Assembly (NCBI GenBank): GCA_018694295.1
Contig: JABHNK010000035.1
Coordinates: 1-53,796, forward strand
DNA from: Waddliaceae bacterium
Lineage (GTDB): Bacteria > Chlamydiota > Chlamydiia > Chlamydiales > JABHNK01
Direction of reading: 5' to 3'
DNA length: 53,796 bases
The notes below the pieces were generated by a model. It was not told the origin of the DNA and made no database searches. It was given only the letters and a program-made list of their open reading frames with translations. Position numbers and translations under genes: made by a program. Positions 1-8,635 of the stretch are shown here, in pieces (the first letter of the stretch is position 1; the number at the start of each line of letters is the position of its first letter).

Positions 1-1
1 A

Positions 2-121
2 AATCGAGATTTAAGCACTCTTAGTCTATCAGCAAACAACATCCAACATTTAATGGACAAAGATAAAGAATTAAAAGAAGATATCCGAGTTTTAAAAACC
101 AGCCTTTCTAGAACTCAATAA
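2..121 (+). CDS. C-terminal end of an unknown protein (5' truncated)
   Basis: An open frame enters from the left edge and stops with TAA at 119-121, giving the last 39 residues of a protein. The tail is charged and probably helical or coiled-coil (it contains MDKDKELKEDIRVLK). Nothing identifies the family. Directly after it come two TGACCCCATT direct repeats (about 131-151), a motif that recurs in the hairpin at 32723-32775. The start lies outside the window. Confidence 0.45.
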   Translation, partial: NRDLSTLSLSANNIQHLMDKDKELKEDIRVLKTSLSRTQ

Positions 122-274
122 CCAAAGCCTGACCCCATTTTGACCCCATTTAAAAAACAGGAACTAAATAAAACCATCTTTTATATCTTATATGTTTATT
201 AAAGATAGTCAATTGTAAGCGATTAAAGATTAAAGCACAAAGGCATTCTGGGTTAATGCTCAATTCTTAACGGG

Positions 275-1126
275 TTAAAGCCCAGAAAAAAATGTAATTC
301 TTTGCTCCACGCGATCTTTTTTTTCTTGCGCTAATGATGGCAATTCCAACAATTTCTTAAGCAAGAGTAAAACAATAGCGTGTGCTTCTGGGTTCAAATT
401 AGTTTTATATGCAAATTCTATTGCTTCATCAACAAGATCATCAAAACGATCTTCTTTGATGAGAAACAAGTCGTGCCCTTTATAATCAAGTATTTTAAAA
501 AACAAATGCGCAATATTTTTATGTGCATCTATACTCAGATTGGGATTATATGATAGCGTTAATACTGCATTAATAAGACGGGTCAGACTACCTTTATCGC
601 GTTTCTCTTTTATTTTTAGTAAACTATAAAGAAGATAAGAAATATTCCTATGTGCATCTATACTCAGATTGGGATTAAATGCTAGCTTTAATGCTGCATC
701 AATAAGGCGGAGCCGAATATCTTCATCGAGGTCCATTTCTATTAACTTAACAAGGGCGAGCGCAACGTTTATATGTGAATCGCTGCTTGATTCGGTGGCA
801 AAGGCTAGCGTTATTACCGCCTCAAGAACAGGTTCTTTATTTTGGCATACTATTTTATTAAAAAAACCATCTAAGAAATCGCTGGTAATGTTATCTTCTC
901 TGGCTTGAAAAATCCCATTTAGAAAAACAACCTTATCGTCTTGTTTTTCTATGTCAAAAAAACGTGAACTATATTCGTCTACAGACAAAACAGTGTCTTC
1001 TCTAGGAGCTACTGATACTGCTCTAGTGCTCATTTCTCCTTGAGAGCGTGCTGTTGTGTGTTCCGTTGTTACGGGATGTACTCGTTGAGTTCTACGAGCG
1101 GGCCAACAACATTCAAGCGGGTTCAT
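275..1126 (-). CDS. Hypothetical helical-repeat protein
   Basis: I do not recognise a named family. The 283-residue protein has a polar N-terminal region (about 1-65) followed by four imperfect repeats of about 45 residues with the pattern L-I/V-D-A-A-L-x-L-A-F-x-x-N-L-S-x-D-A-H-x-N-I, from about residue 95 to 270. Each looks like a pair of helices, so an armadillo/HEAT-like solenoid is likely. Two repeats share a nearly identical ~30-bp DNA stretch (around 520-554 and 648-682), indicating recent internal duplication. The ATG lies 2 nt after the stop of the 490-aa gene upstream on the same strand, and a GAGG Shine-Dalgarno sits inside that gene's last codons, so the two are probably translationally coupled. 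A protein-binding or effector role is inference only. Confidence 0.7.
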   Translation of the reverse strand: MNPLECCWPARRTQRVHPVTTEHTTARSQGEMSTRAVSVAPREDTVLSVDEYSSRFFDIEKQDDKVVFLNGIFQAREDNITSDFLDGFFNKIVCQNKEPVLEAVITLAFATESSSDSHINVALALVKLIEMDLDEDIRLRLIDAALKLAFNPNLSIDAHRNISYLLYSLLKIKEKRDKGSLTRLINAVLTLSYNPNLSIDAHKNIAHLFFKILDYKGHDLFLIKEDRFDDLVDEAIEFAYKTNLNPEAHAIVLLLLKKLLELPSLAQEKKDRVEQRITFFSGL

Positions 1127-1128
1127 TT

Positions 1129-2601
1129 TTATACCTCATTTGTAGCAATCATAGAATGTTGTATTTTCCAGTGGTATGGTTTGAAGTGTGGCTGTATTGA
1201 GTATGCTACGAGGAAGTTCGCTCCCCAGAAGTCTTTGTTCCCTGCGAGAGGGACAACCTGTAATAGAGGATTGTGGTTTTCTGTTGTGATTTTCACTGCG
1301 CCATTATCGCTGACGAATGCTATAGGAATATTTTTCCCTTCGTAGCGTTCTAGTGAGTGCGGGTGTAGTGTCATTGTTCCGAGGTGGCATGTTTTTGCTT
1401 TTATATAGAAGACAAAGGCTATCTCTTCGGCGTTGTAGAGGTTAAGTATTGACGTTTCAATGGTGAGGGCATTGTTTTTTGCTTCTTGGCGTATATCTAT
1501 CCATTTCTTTGTAGGCATATGTATGCCGTCTGGAGAATATGCTGATAGTTTTGCTCTTCCAGAGACTTCGAAGCCATCGTCGGTGATATCGCAGGAAAAT
1601 GTCTCGCCTCCTTCGATGCCGAAGCCTTCGCATTCTCCTAGAGGAAGATATTGTGGGCCGTATGTTATGATATCGACATCATCGAAACGGCAAGCTCCGA
1701 GTCCGGTACCTCCTCCTGTCGCTGTCGATATTATCGTGAAATTTTCTCCGCGTATTCCGGCTAAGGCCAAGGTCTCATCACATATCGCTGTAGGGAGGTC
1801 TTCTTTGTGTGGTTGTGGCACTGGTGCTAGCGTCTCTGCCCATGCTGCTACTAAGAAAGGGTATGATCCCCTGCTATGTTCTAATCCTCCATCGAGGACT
1901 TTTATTGCGTTGCGGATTTCGCAGGCTCTATGTTCCATGAAAGCGTCGCGTGTTGCTATTGCAACGGTGCGGAAGAGCATGTAGTCGTATTGCATAACAT
2001 CACGGGGATTGCCGTCAGGCTCTTGGGAATATATCCCCTGCAGTGGGGTTCCGTCATGGGCGATGGTGTTGTTGTGCCAGAGCGCTATGTTCCTCGCCGC
2101 GGCTATGAGAGTTTTGTCTTTGGTGAGGGATCCTATTGCCGCCCATATTGCTCCAAGCTCGGCATGTAGAGAGTGGTGTGGTATAGCTCCCCACATCCAG
2201 TGGTCTCCGGTCTCTAGTGGTGCAGCGCCTTTGTCGTATTGTATAGGAACGATATCACGAGGTTTCTCTCCTACGAGGATGGCGATGAAGGCGTCTATAG
2301 CAGATAAAAGCTGACATTCCCTCCATAAAGGTATACGGCGCAACCCATGAAGCATTGTCGACAGAGCAGAGCAATATTCTTCGCTTTGAGGATGATTTTG
2401 GGCGAGGATGGCAATGGCGAGGATGCCATGCAAAGCGTTGAGATGTTCTCGTGGTGAAAGCTCTTCTTCGCCGAAGCTTATTCCTTCGATATTCTCGATG
2501 AAATCATCGTCGAGTCCTCCGTCGGTGACATATTTTGCTACTATATCGTCGAAAATAGTAGCTCTTCCTTGATAAAAATATGTTAAAGTGTCTAGCATCA
2601 C
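1129..2601 (-). CDS. Hypothetical protein, possible alpha/alpha-toroid plus beta-sandwich fold
   Basis: A 490-residue protein with no family I can name. Residues about 1-270 look all-helical and rich in W, H and aromatic residues (motifs such as GDHWMWGAIPHHSLHAELG), resembling (alpha/alpha)-barrel proteins. The last ~200 residues are beta-rich with G/T-rich turns (ATGGGTGLGACRF), as in heparinase-like or polysaccharide-lyase architectures. That comparison is from the overall look only, and no catalytic residues can be assigned. No signal peptide is visible. It is the first gene of a likely two-gene minus-strand unit with the helical-repeat protein, and is divergent from the 758-aa gene, with the shared promoter region in 2602-2674. 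Confidence 0.7.
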   Translation of the reverse strand: MMLDTLTYFYQGRATIFDDIVAKYVTDGGLDDDFIENIEGISFGEEELSPREHLNALHGILAIAILAQNHPQSEEYCSALSTMLHGLRRIPLWRECQLLSAIDAFIAILVGEKPRDIVPIQYDKGAAPLETGDHWMWGAIPHHSLHAELGAIWAAIGSLTKDKTLIAAARNIALWHNNTIAHDGTPLQGIYSQEPDGNPRDVMQYDYMLFRTVAIATRDAFMEHRACEIRNAIKVLDGGLEHSRGSYPFLVAAWAETLAPVPQPHKEDLPTAICDETLALAGIRGENFTIISTATGGGTGLGACRFDDVDIITYGPQYLPLGECEGFGIEGGETFSCDITDDGFEVSGRAKLSAYSPDGIHMPTKKWIDIRQEAKNNALTIETSILNLYNAEEIAFVFYIKAKTCHLGTMTLHPHSLERYEGKNIPIAFVSDNGAVKITTENHNPLLQVVPLAGNKDFWGANFLVAYSIQPHFKPYHWKIQHSMIATNEV

Positions 2602-2674
2602 AGATGAACCTCATATTAGAAAGAGTATATATATACCTTTTTTACATATGAATTTTCAAGAAGGAAAATAAAGA

Positions 2675-4951
2675 ATGTCTTTTATAGATAAAAATCTCTT
2701 TGCCCGCATAGGAGCATCAGACTTTGACAAAAACAAGTTACGCCTAGTAAAGAAAAGTACCCATGGCGGTCACGGGTGGAAAGTACAATATCTTGAAGAT
2801 AACGAAGCGCAGGATATTCGAGACACTGCCGGCGTCGATGCTATAATAGATGGTACAAAGCTTCAAGAGCTTTTAGAAAGCGCCGCCAACAACACTCCCC
2901 TATCACAGCATGACGTCCAACAAGACACTGTCAAGGTCGTCAAAGATCGTTCTTTCAAGCTCTTCGCCAGAAGCATCCCTGGCGTCGAGACTAAAAAACA
3001 TAAAACTCTCCGCGATCGCATCCCCGGGATGAAACGACGAGCAATACAAAGTGCTTCTATAATCGGCGAAGGTCTCGATAAACTAGAAAGGCTAGGATAT
3101 ACAGGAAGGGTCTTGAGAGGCAACTATTGGCTCGAAGAAGTTGTCGTGAAAGACAAAGGATATTCTTCTAATCAGGCTATTACATTGAAAGATTTATGGG
3201 AATTGGAACCCGACAACGACCTATCTTTTACGGAATGGGAAGAAAAGCGTTATCAAGAGTCGCCATATGAAAGAGCTCCAGAAAATCACAGGCTCTTTCT
3301 CGAGTGGGTAACACAAGATTCTTTTGAAAAGAAAGAAGTGTTGGCATATCAAGCCTCGGGGACAAAACTATCCATCGAAGAGTGGCGAACAGAAGAAGCG
3401 CAAAAAAGCAGCCCTTTTGCCGAGCCAGAATGGCTATCAAAGAAATACTGGGAACGCGGAAATAAAGCAAGCAAGACGCCACAAACCTTCGAAGAATGGA
3501 GGGCTAAAGGGATAATTTTTCATCAAGATGCCTGGAAAGAAATCTCAGAAGAAGCCGGCGTCACCATATCATTCCCAAAATTTATGCAGAGCATGAGGCG
3601 ACTATATTTCATTTCGGCATTATCAATATCACCGGCTCTTTGGCTGAAAAAGGATGAATGGCAAGCTTCGGGATCGCCGCTTACCTTCAAAGAATATGTC
3701 CTTGACGGCGAATGGCAAAAAGAAAAAACAGAAGGAAAAACAACACTATTATTTGATGACTGGAAACAGGAAAAAGAAAGTAAGATGCGAGAAAAATATG
3801 CAGGAACGCATTTGCCACTCTCTTACGAAGATTGGATGGTACAGCAGGGTGACGACCGTTTTGTCGAAGTTAAGCCTTTTATCCGCCTTGATGAGGGGCA
3901 AAGAAAAGTCTATGAAGTTTCTATGCGCGATGACGGTACTTTCGTTAGGAATGGTCACACCTTCGATACCTCTTATGAAAGCACTGCTCATGGCGGAGAG
4001 GGATATGCTATAATAGTGATAAGTCCTGAGCAAAAAATGTACGCAGCCTCTCATATCCGTGGGGTCTTCCATCATTCCAGTTTCTTGGGTGATAGTGCCG
4101 TCCTTGCCGGTGGAGAAATAAAAACCGACTCTAGCGGTAAGATCATCGCGATATCGGGAAAGAGCGGTCATTACCGCCCCGAAGACACCGAGAATCTATA
4201 TCTTCTAGAATACTTCTCTTCGCGAGGTGTCGATTTGTTGGATATTGATTTCACCTTCTTCACAAAGACCGGGGACATTAGAAGCGTCAAAGCACAAGAA
4301 TACCTCGTGAAGCTACGAGAAACAATAGCACGCCGCAAGGATGAAAACAGGGTGTCTTTTACTGAAGAAGGCTCTATAACAAAAGGAAACGCCTTATATA
4401 AAACGCCGAAAGGCAGAAAACAGCTTCTTCTCTTCGACGAAAGAGGCGAAGCTTATGTAGGATCGAGTGCTCTCAAAAGCCTTTATCATGAACGGACACA
4501 AAAAGCCGCTATACAAAAGCTGGAACACAAAATCAAAAGTCTCAGAGCTGAAATAGAAACGATGAGAAAAAAGCCTCCCGAGGCAATAAAACCAAAAACG
4601 GGAAGAACGCAACCACTAATGCCATTGTTTTCAGATAGGGTCCAAAATAAAGAGGACAGTCTCAAGAAGCTGGAAAGACAGTTACAAGACATACAAAGAA
4701 TGCTGTCAGGAGAAGTTCCCGGATATGGCGAAATTAAAGCTGGTGGTGCCGTGCAAACTGACGTCCAGGGACATGTCGTAGCATGCGACTTCCGAATAGG
4801 AGCCTACCCTATGACCAACAAAGAAATTATACACACCCTAAGAATGCTTCAAAGTAGAGGTACAGACCTCAAACGTGTAAATATAATATTCCCGGAAACG
4901 CGGCATAACAACGCCCTGGAATATCTACAAGATCTACAGAAGGAAAAATAA
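2675..4951 (+). CDS. Large repeat protein with HSSFL/SGHY (IQM-like) module
   Basis: A 758-residue protein with a start supported by AAGGA upstream of ATG 2675. Three regions are visible. Residues about 180-390 carry six or seven copies of a short motif, S/T-F/I/Y-x-E/D-W, often preceded by G-x-P-L (183-188, 232-237, 270-275, 336-341, 359-363, 382-387). Residues about 436-530 contain GVFHHSSFLGD (463-473) and SGHYRPEDTE (497-506), the hallmark pair also seen in plant IQM calmodulin-binding proteins. Residues about 605-690 are a lysine/glutamate-rich coiled coil. The last ~65 residues look like a degenerate second copy of the HSSFL/SGHY module (a GGAVQTDVQGHVV segment). There is no signal peptide. 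It is coupled to the next gene by a 1-nt gap. A host-directed effector is plausible but unproven. Confidence 0.8.
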   Translation: MSFIDKNLFARIGASDFDKNKLRLVKKSTHGGHGWKVQYLEDNEAQDIRDTAGVDAIIDGTKLQELLESAANNTPLSQHDVQQDTVKVVKDRSFKLFARSIPGVETKKHKTLRDRIPGMKRRAIQSASIIGEGLDKLERLGYTGRVLRGNYWLEEVVVKDKGYSSNQAITLKDLWELEPDNDLSFTEWEEKRYQESPYERAPENHRLFLEWVTQDSFEKKEVLAYQASGTKLSIEEWRTEEAQKSSPFAEPEWLSKKYWERGNKASKTPQTFEEWRAKGIIFHQDAWKEISEEAGVTISFPKFMQSMRRLYFISALSISPALWLKKDEWQASGSPLTFKEYVLDGEWQKEKTEGKTTLLFDDWKQEKESKMREKYAGTHLPLSYEDWMVQQGDDRFVEVKPFIRLDEGQRKVYEVSMRDDGTFVRNGHTFDTSYESTAHGGEGYAIIVISPEQKMYAASHIRGVFHHSSFLGDSAVLAGGEIKTDSSGKIIAISGKSGHYRPEDTENLYLLEYFSSRGVDLLDIDFTFFTKTGDIRSVKAQEYLVKLRETIARRKDENRVSFTEEGSITKGNALYKTPKGRKQLLLFDERGEAYVGSSALKSLYHERTQKAAIQKLEHKIKSLRAEIETMRKKPPEAIKPKTGRTQPLMPLFSDRVQNKEDSLKKLERQLQDIQRMLSGEVPGYGEIKAGGAVQTDVQGHVVACDFRIGAYPMTNKEIIHTLRMLQSRGTDLKRVNIIFPETRHNNALEYLQDLQKEK

Positions 4952-4952
4952 T

Positions 4953-5723
4953 ATGAAAGAAGAAAGCGTCGATACAACAACTTTAGAGGCATTGCTCTCT
5001 AGTCATCACTACAACATGCAGCGCGATATCGCGAACGCCTTCAGGGAAGAGCGTCTTGGCGATATTGTCGAGGGCGCTACACCTCTCGACATCGATGTCG
5101 AAGCTCCGAAGGTGGTGATGCATATCGTCCCTTTCGACACTGATGGCAACTGTGATCTATCGTCTTTATATGACGACGACGGAAAAAGGCTGACGCCTCT
5201 TTTTGCGACGACACATAAGGCTCTCTTTGTGAGACACTATAATATTCATGGAATCCTCAGCTCTGCGGCGGTATCACAACAGCTCAGTGCTATATCCTTC
5301 GTGCAGCAGTCGTATGTACAGCTTTTCCGCAATGGTTCTCTTGAAAGCGTCAATGGTGAGATCATCAACGGCAAAAATAAGACAATACCTATCGTCGCCA
5401 TCGAAAAAGGCATCATAGAACGGCTTCCTATGTACCTTTCTGCGCTCCACGACTTAGGGATCAACACTGCGTGTTACGTAATGATTTCTGTGCTAGGCGT
5501 CAAAGATTTTTCTTTGGCGGTAAGCAGCGAAAAAGTTTCGTGGGACGACAGCCGTGAAATCGACCATGATAATCTAATACTTCCTCATGCTATTGTCGAT
5601 ACAACATACGGCGAAGAAGATGTCAAGGAAGCCCTTAAGCCTGCCTTCGATGCTCTGTGGAACAGTGCTGGGTATCCGGGTTCAGTGACCAGTGATCATC
5701 GATCAATGATCAATAATAATTGA
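4953..5723 (+). CDS. Hypothetical protein coupled to the repeat protein
   Basis: A 256-residue protein starting 1 nt after the previous stop, with AAGGA at the end of that gene as ribosome binding site. The segment KVVMHIVPFDTDG (about residues 50-62) and the following region faintly resemble the C-terminal half of AlbA_2-type ATP-binding/regulator proteins, but the nucleotide-binding half is absent, so the assignment is weak. The last dozen or so residues (SVTSDHRSMINNN) are encoded by a heptamer-type intergenic repeat (5681-5723) that also supplies the stop codon, so the original C-terminus was probably different. Confidence 0.65.
   Translation: MKEESVDTTTLEALLSSHHYNMQRDIANAFREERLGDIVEGATPLDIDVEAPKVVMHIVPFDTDGNCDLSSLYDDDGKRLTPLFATTHKALFVRHYNIHGILSSAAVSQQLSAISFVQQSYVQLFRNGSLESVNGEIINGKNKTIPIVAIEKGIIERLPMYLSALHDLGINTACYVMISVLGVKDFSLAVSSEKVSWDDSREIDHDNLILPHAIVDTTYGEEDVKEALKPAFDALWNSAGYPGSVTSDHRSMINNN
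5681..5723. repeat. Heptamer-type repeat (CAGTGAC/GATCAAT) at a gene end
   Basis: A run of CAGTGAC-CAGTGAT followed by ATCGATCAATGATCAATAATAATTGA. The units match the intergenic clusters at 19403-19460, 42820-42850 and 45358-45393. Here the repeat is read as the C-terminus and stop codon of the 256-aa gene. Confidence 0.7.
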
Positions 5724-5775
5724 CGTTATGCGCCATCCAAAATGTAGTCTGATAATATTTTTGAGTGATGTAAAA

Positions 5776-5796
5776 AAGGCACACAAATGTGTGCCT
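5776..5796 (-). terminator. Rho-independent terminator of the HU gene
   Basis: The stem GGCACACA / TGTGTGCC with a 2-nt loop is followed on the minus strand by TTTTTT. It lies about 60 nt downstream of the HU stop codon on the minus strand and also faces the end of the plus-strand 256-aa gene. Confidence 0.75.
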
Positions 5797-5854
5797 TAGC
5801 AGTCTTTTTAGCAACAGTGTTACACGACCTTTCTTATATGAAAGGTTTAGTTCT

Positions 5855-6220
5855 TCACCAAGTTTTTACGCCGACTTCTTCGAGTTTTTTACTAGTATCT
5901 GTAGCGTATTTATCCATAACGTCAGATTTCGTTGATCCTTCGATGAGGATACGCATCTTTTTCCCTGAAGTGAATTTCACGGAGTTACGTGCTGGTATAA
6001 TGATAGGCACTGAAGCGTTTTTAGGGTTACGGCCAATTTTTTGCTTGCGAAGAACGACTTCAAAGACGCCAAAGTCCCTAAATTCTAGTCTGTCACCTTC
6101 TGCTAGGCATTCTGTTATATTATCAAGAAACGCCTGTACAACGGTTCTAACATCTGCTGGGTTGATGTTATTTTTTTGTGCTATATCGTTTATTAATTTC
6201 TTCTTTGTCACTGTTGCCAT
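5855..6220 (-). CDS. hup: HU/IHF-family DNA-binding protein
   Basis: A 121-residue member of the HU/IHF family, a small dimeric nucleoid protein that bends DNA. The N-terminal helices and RLEFRDFGVFEV (about 44-55) are typical. The beta-arm contains GRNPKN (63-68), where the GRNP motif with its DNA-intercalating proline is present. The family is usually about 90-100 residues; this protein has an extra tail of ~25 residues after KMRILIEG. A monocistronic unit ends at the hairpin at 5776-5796. Whether it acts as HU or IHF cannot be told from sequence alone. Confidence 0.93.
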   Translation of the reverse strand: MATVTKKKLINDIAQKNNINPADVRTVVQAFLDNITECLAEGDRLEFRDFGVFEVVLRKQKIGRNPKNASVPIIIPARNSVKFTSGKKMRILIEGSTKSDVMDKYATDTSKKLEEVGVKTW

Positions 6221-6435
6221 GACATCTTCTCCTTGTTTGTTTAAAATCTAACTATTAACTATGCAATTTTTCTTTAGCGACACGGCATTCTTCTGTTTTT
6301 GTCATGCAGTCTAAAGGCGGTACGCCATTTGACGTTATAATACCTTAACTCTTTTATCTTTTGTATTCTTCATCCTTGAACATTTTCTATCAAGGCTTTT
6401 TTTAAACTTTTTTTAATCTCTCTCGTATTTTAGGC

Positions 6436-7713
6436 CTATAATCCTCTTATTGTTATAAGGATTTTACGCTTTTTTCCTGCAGCGATGAGGAACATCCTAC
6501 CTTCTATTAGGTGTTTTTCTTCGATTATGGTGTTTTCATCTTCGACGACGACATTGTTAACGTATACACCTTTATTTCTTATAAGCCTACGTCCTTCGCC
6601 TTTACTTCCGAGGAATCCTGTCTGTACCATGATATCGAGGACTTTTTCCCCTATTACATCTTTGGCATCGGCTTCGGCGCTGGGGATATCTGCGGCGATA
6701 CTTTCTAGTGTTTTTGCGTCGAGGACGGTCTTTGCCCCTGGCGCTGCTGCTTCTGTGGCTCTCAGTGCTTTTGTTACTCCTTCTTCTCCGTGGACGATAC
6801 GAGTAACTTCTTCTGCGAGGCGTTTTTGTGCTGTATTGGGGATATAATCGTTATCTTCCATAGAGCTCTCATAGCGGCGTATCTCCTCTAAATCCATGAA
6901 TGTCAGCAGCTTCATAAGCTTTATGACGTCGTCGTCGTGGATACGTACGAGATACTGATAGAAATCATATGGCTGTAGTTTTTCTGGTGAAAGCCATATC
7001 GTCCCTTCCTCACTTTTCCCGAATTTCTTTCCATCGCTACGGTTTAGCAGTGGGAATGTTATCCCTGCGGCTTTTTTCGTCCCTATTTTCCTGATAAGCT
7101 CCGTCCCTGCGGTGATATTCCCCCACTGGTCGCTTCCGCCTAGCTGTATAACGATATCTTCATTCTCGGCGAGGTGATAGAAGTCGTACGCCTGAAGAAC
7201 CTGGTAGCTGAACTCTGTGAAGCTCAGGCCTTCGTCGGAGTTGAGTCTACTTTTGACGCTTTCTTTGGCGAGCATTGTTCCCATACGGAAGTTTTTTCCG
7301 ATATCGCGTAGGAAAGCTATAAAATTTATGCCGCCGAACCAGTCGAGGTTATTGACGATAAGCGGCTTGGCGACGTCGCTATGTCGTGACAAGACAGTTT
7401 CGACATCTTTTGTGATACCAGCGACGTTACGTTTTATAGCTTCTTCATCGAGGAGTACGCGTTCTTTGCTTTTCCCTGAGGGGTCGCCTATCATCCCTGT
7501 TGCTCCTCCTATTAATGCTACTGGTGTATGTCCGCATCGTTGAAACCATGCTAATCCGATAAGTGGAACGAGGTTTCCGATATGTAGACTTTCGGCGGTA
7601 GGATCGAAGCCTGAATATATTTTTATTGGAGCTTGCAATAGGTCACGGACCTCTTCGCCGGTCATCGCGTCGATGAAGCCGCGCTCTTTCAAAATATCTA
7701 TAACATTTTCCAT
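6436..7713 (-). CDS. tyrS: Tyrosyl-tRNA synthetase
   Basis: A class I aminoacyl-tRNA synthetase (425 residues, normal bacterial length) that charges tRNA-Tyr with tyrosine in the cytoplasm. The ATP-binding signatures are present: HIGN at 44-47 and KFGKS at 230-234. The tyrosine pocket segment (YDFYHLAENEDIVIQLGGSDQWGNI, cited here only as positions 175-200) is conserved. The last ~80 residues form an S4 RNA-binding domain (GRRLIRNKGVYVNN). The start is the ATG at 7713, with the first residues MENVIDILKERG typical of the family. Confidence 0.97.
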   Translation of the reverse strand: MENVIDILKERGFIDAMTGEEVRDLLQAPIKIYSGFDPTAESLHIGNLVPLIGLAWFQRCGHTPVALIGGATGMIGDPSGKSKERVLLDEEAIKRNVAGITKDVETVLSRHSDVAKPLIVNNLDWFGGINFIAFLRDIGKNFRMGTMLAKESVKSRLNSDEGLSFTEFSYQVLQAYDFYHLAENEDIVIQLGGSDQWGNITAGTELIRKIGTKKAAGITFPLLNRSDGKKFGKSEEGTIWLSPEKLQPYDFYQYLVRIHDDDVIKLMKLLTFMDLEEIRRYESSMEDNDYIPNTAQKRLAEEVTRIVHGEEGVTKALRATEAAAPGAKTVLDAKTLESIAADIPSAEADAKDVIGEKVLDIMVQTGFLGSKGEGRRLIRNKGVYVNNVVVEDENTIIEEKHLIEGRMFLIAAGKKRKILITIRGL

Positions 7714-7845
7714 ATAGCCTTCTCAGGGGTGTAACAATTTCAAGTATAGTATCTTATATACTACTTTATGTCAACATTCAAACGTATCGTGTAATATTTT
7801 TTCAAGAAAAAAAGAAAAAAAATATTTGTTTTGTTATAATACCCA

Positions 7846-7941
7846 TGATTGCGACCTATACTTTACCATAGGGTTTTTGCTGTGGTACAGGTGCGAAGAT
7901 GAAAGACGAGCAAATGTTAAAACATTCGCGAGGACAGAATC
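7846..7941. repeat. Solo copy of the MITE left end
   Basis: About 96 bp nearly identical (roughly one mismatch in ten) to the left end of the inverted-repeat element at 37607-37998. It includes TGATTGCGACCTAT, CCATAGGGTTTTTGC and the hairpin region ending CATTCGCGAGGA. No matching right end is found nearby, so this looks like a truncated or solo copy. It lies in the 258-bp gap between tyrS and a small doubtful ORF. Confidence 0.7.
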
Positions 7942-7971
7942 AAAAATGTCGAGAGTGCCACTATTTTACGC

Positions 7972-8199
7972 ATGCGTCGAAAGCTTGAGAAGAAGCTTTC
8001 CGAAGAGAAAAAGCTATTCACCGAAGAGGCTCTTAAAAAAGCGTCTTATTCTATGCGCATGTGGATAACGCGTCATGCGGGCAAGCGTATCAGCCTCAAA
8101 GACAAAGACATAAAGCTCTTCGACAACAATAAGCATACTGCCAAAATTTCTAGCCGTTATATCAACAAACTCCGGAAACAGATATCAATGATCAACTGA
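7972..8199 (+). CDS. Small basic hypothetical protein (doubtful)
   Basis: A 75-residue lysine-rich frame containing KKLSEEKKLFTEEALKKA and RHAGKRISLKDKDIKLFD. No family is recognised. It begins just after the solo repeat copy at 7846-7941 and has no clear ribosome binding site. Its last residues (QISMIN) and stop codon fall in a GATCAAT-type repeat, as with several real genes in this window. It could be a remnant of a longer gene. Confidence 0.35.
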   Translation: MRRKLEKKLSEEKKLFTEEALKKASYSMRMWITRHAGKRISLKDKDIKLFDNNKHTAKISSRYINKLRKQISMIN

Positions 8200-8614
8200 T
8201 GTTACGCGCTACCGATTTTTTTACCACAGAATTTCTCAGGGCGGCCTGCCGCCCCTGCAATAAAAAATAACAAGCCCCATTTTTACCACAGAGGGAGAAG
8301 AGAGGAATCACAGAGTTTCACAGAGAGCGCCCACTGCGCAGAGAGCGCGCAGCGGACGCACAGCTGTCGCCATTGTCGTTGATTGTACTTCCTTTCTTTG
8401 TTTTTCCTATAGCAAACGTAAAGATACAATCTTACTCTTACGACAACGGCGAGAGGGGGCACTGCCGTGTCCAGGTTTATTCAATGTTCAATGAAAAAGG
8501 GGTCTGGGGGAAATTCCCCAGCCATATTCTTTTCTTCTCTGTGTTCTCCGTGGCTCTGTGGTGAAAAATCCTATTCCGAAATTCCTTCTTAATAATGACT
8601 ATCGCGTAAGGTCA
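8197..8614. repeat. Long interspersed repeat, copy A (fills the 8200-8635 gap)
   Basis: A non-coding repeat of about 418 bp whose outer ends are inverted (TGATGTTACGCG at 8197; CGCGTAAGGTCA ending 8614). Inside is a second, nested inverted pair of CACAGAG-rich arms (CACAGAG near 8281-8330; CTCTGTGTTCTCCGTGGC near 8536-8553). The ~240-bp centre is about 90% the same as copy B at 31079-31420. Partial copies are at 37341-37440 and 40691-40800. I see no gene in this gap. Confidence 0.8.
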
Positions 8615-8635
8615 CTGAAATGCGGTGTAGCCGCA

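Noticed and set aside
8373-8564. 63-residue ORF in long repeat A, matching a similar ORF in copy B (31179-31370)
   Set aside because: The similarity follows the DNA repeat; changes between copies are mostly amino-acid changing, with no ribosome binding site, so it is a by-product of the repeat.
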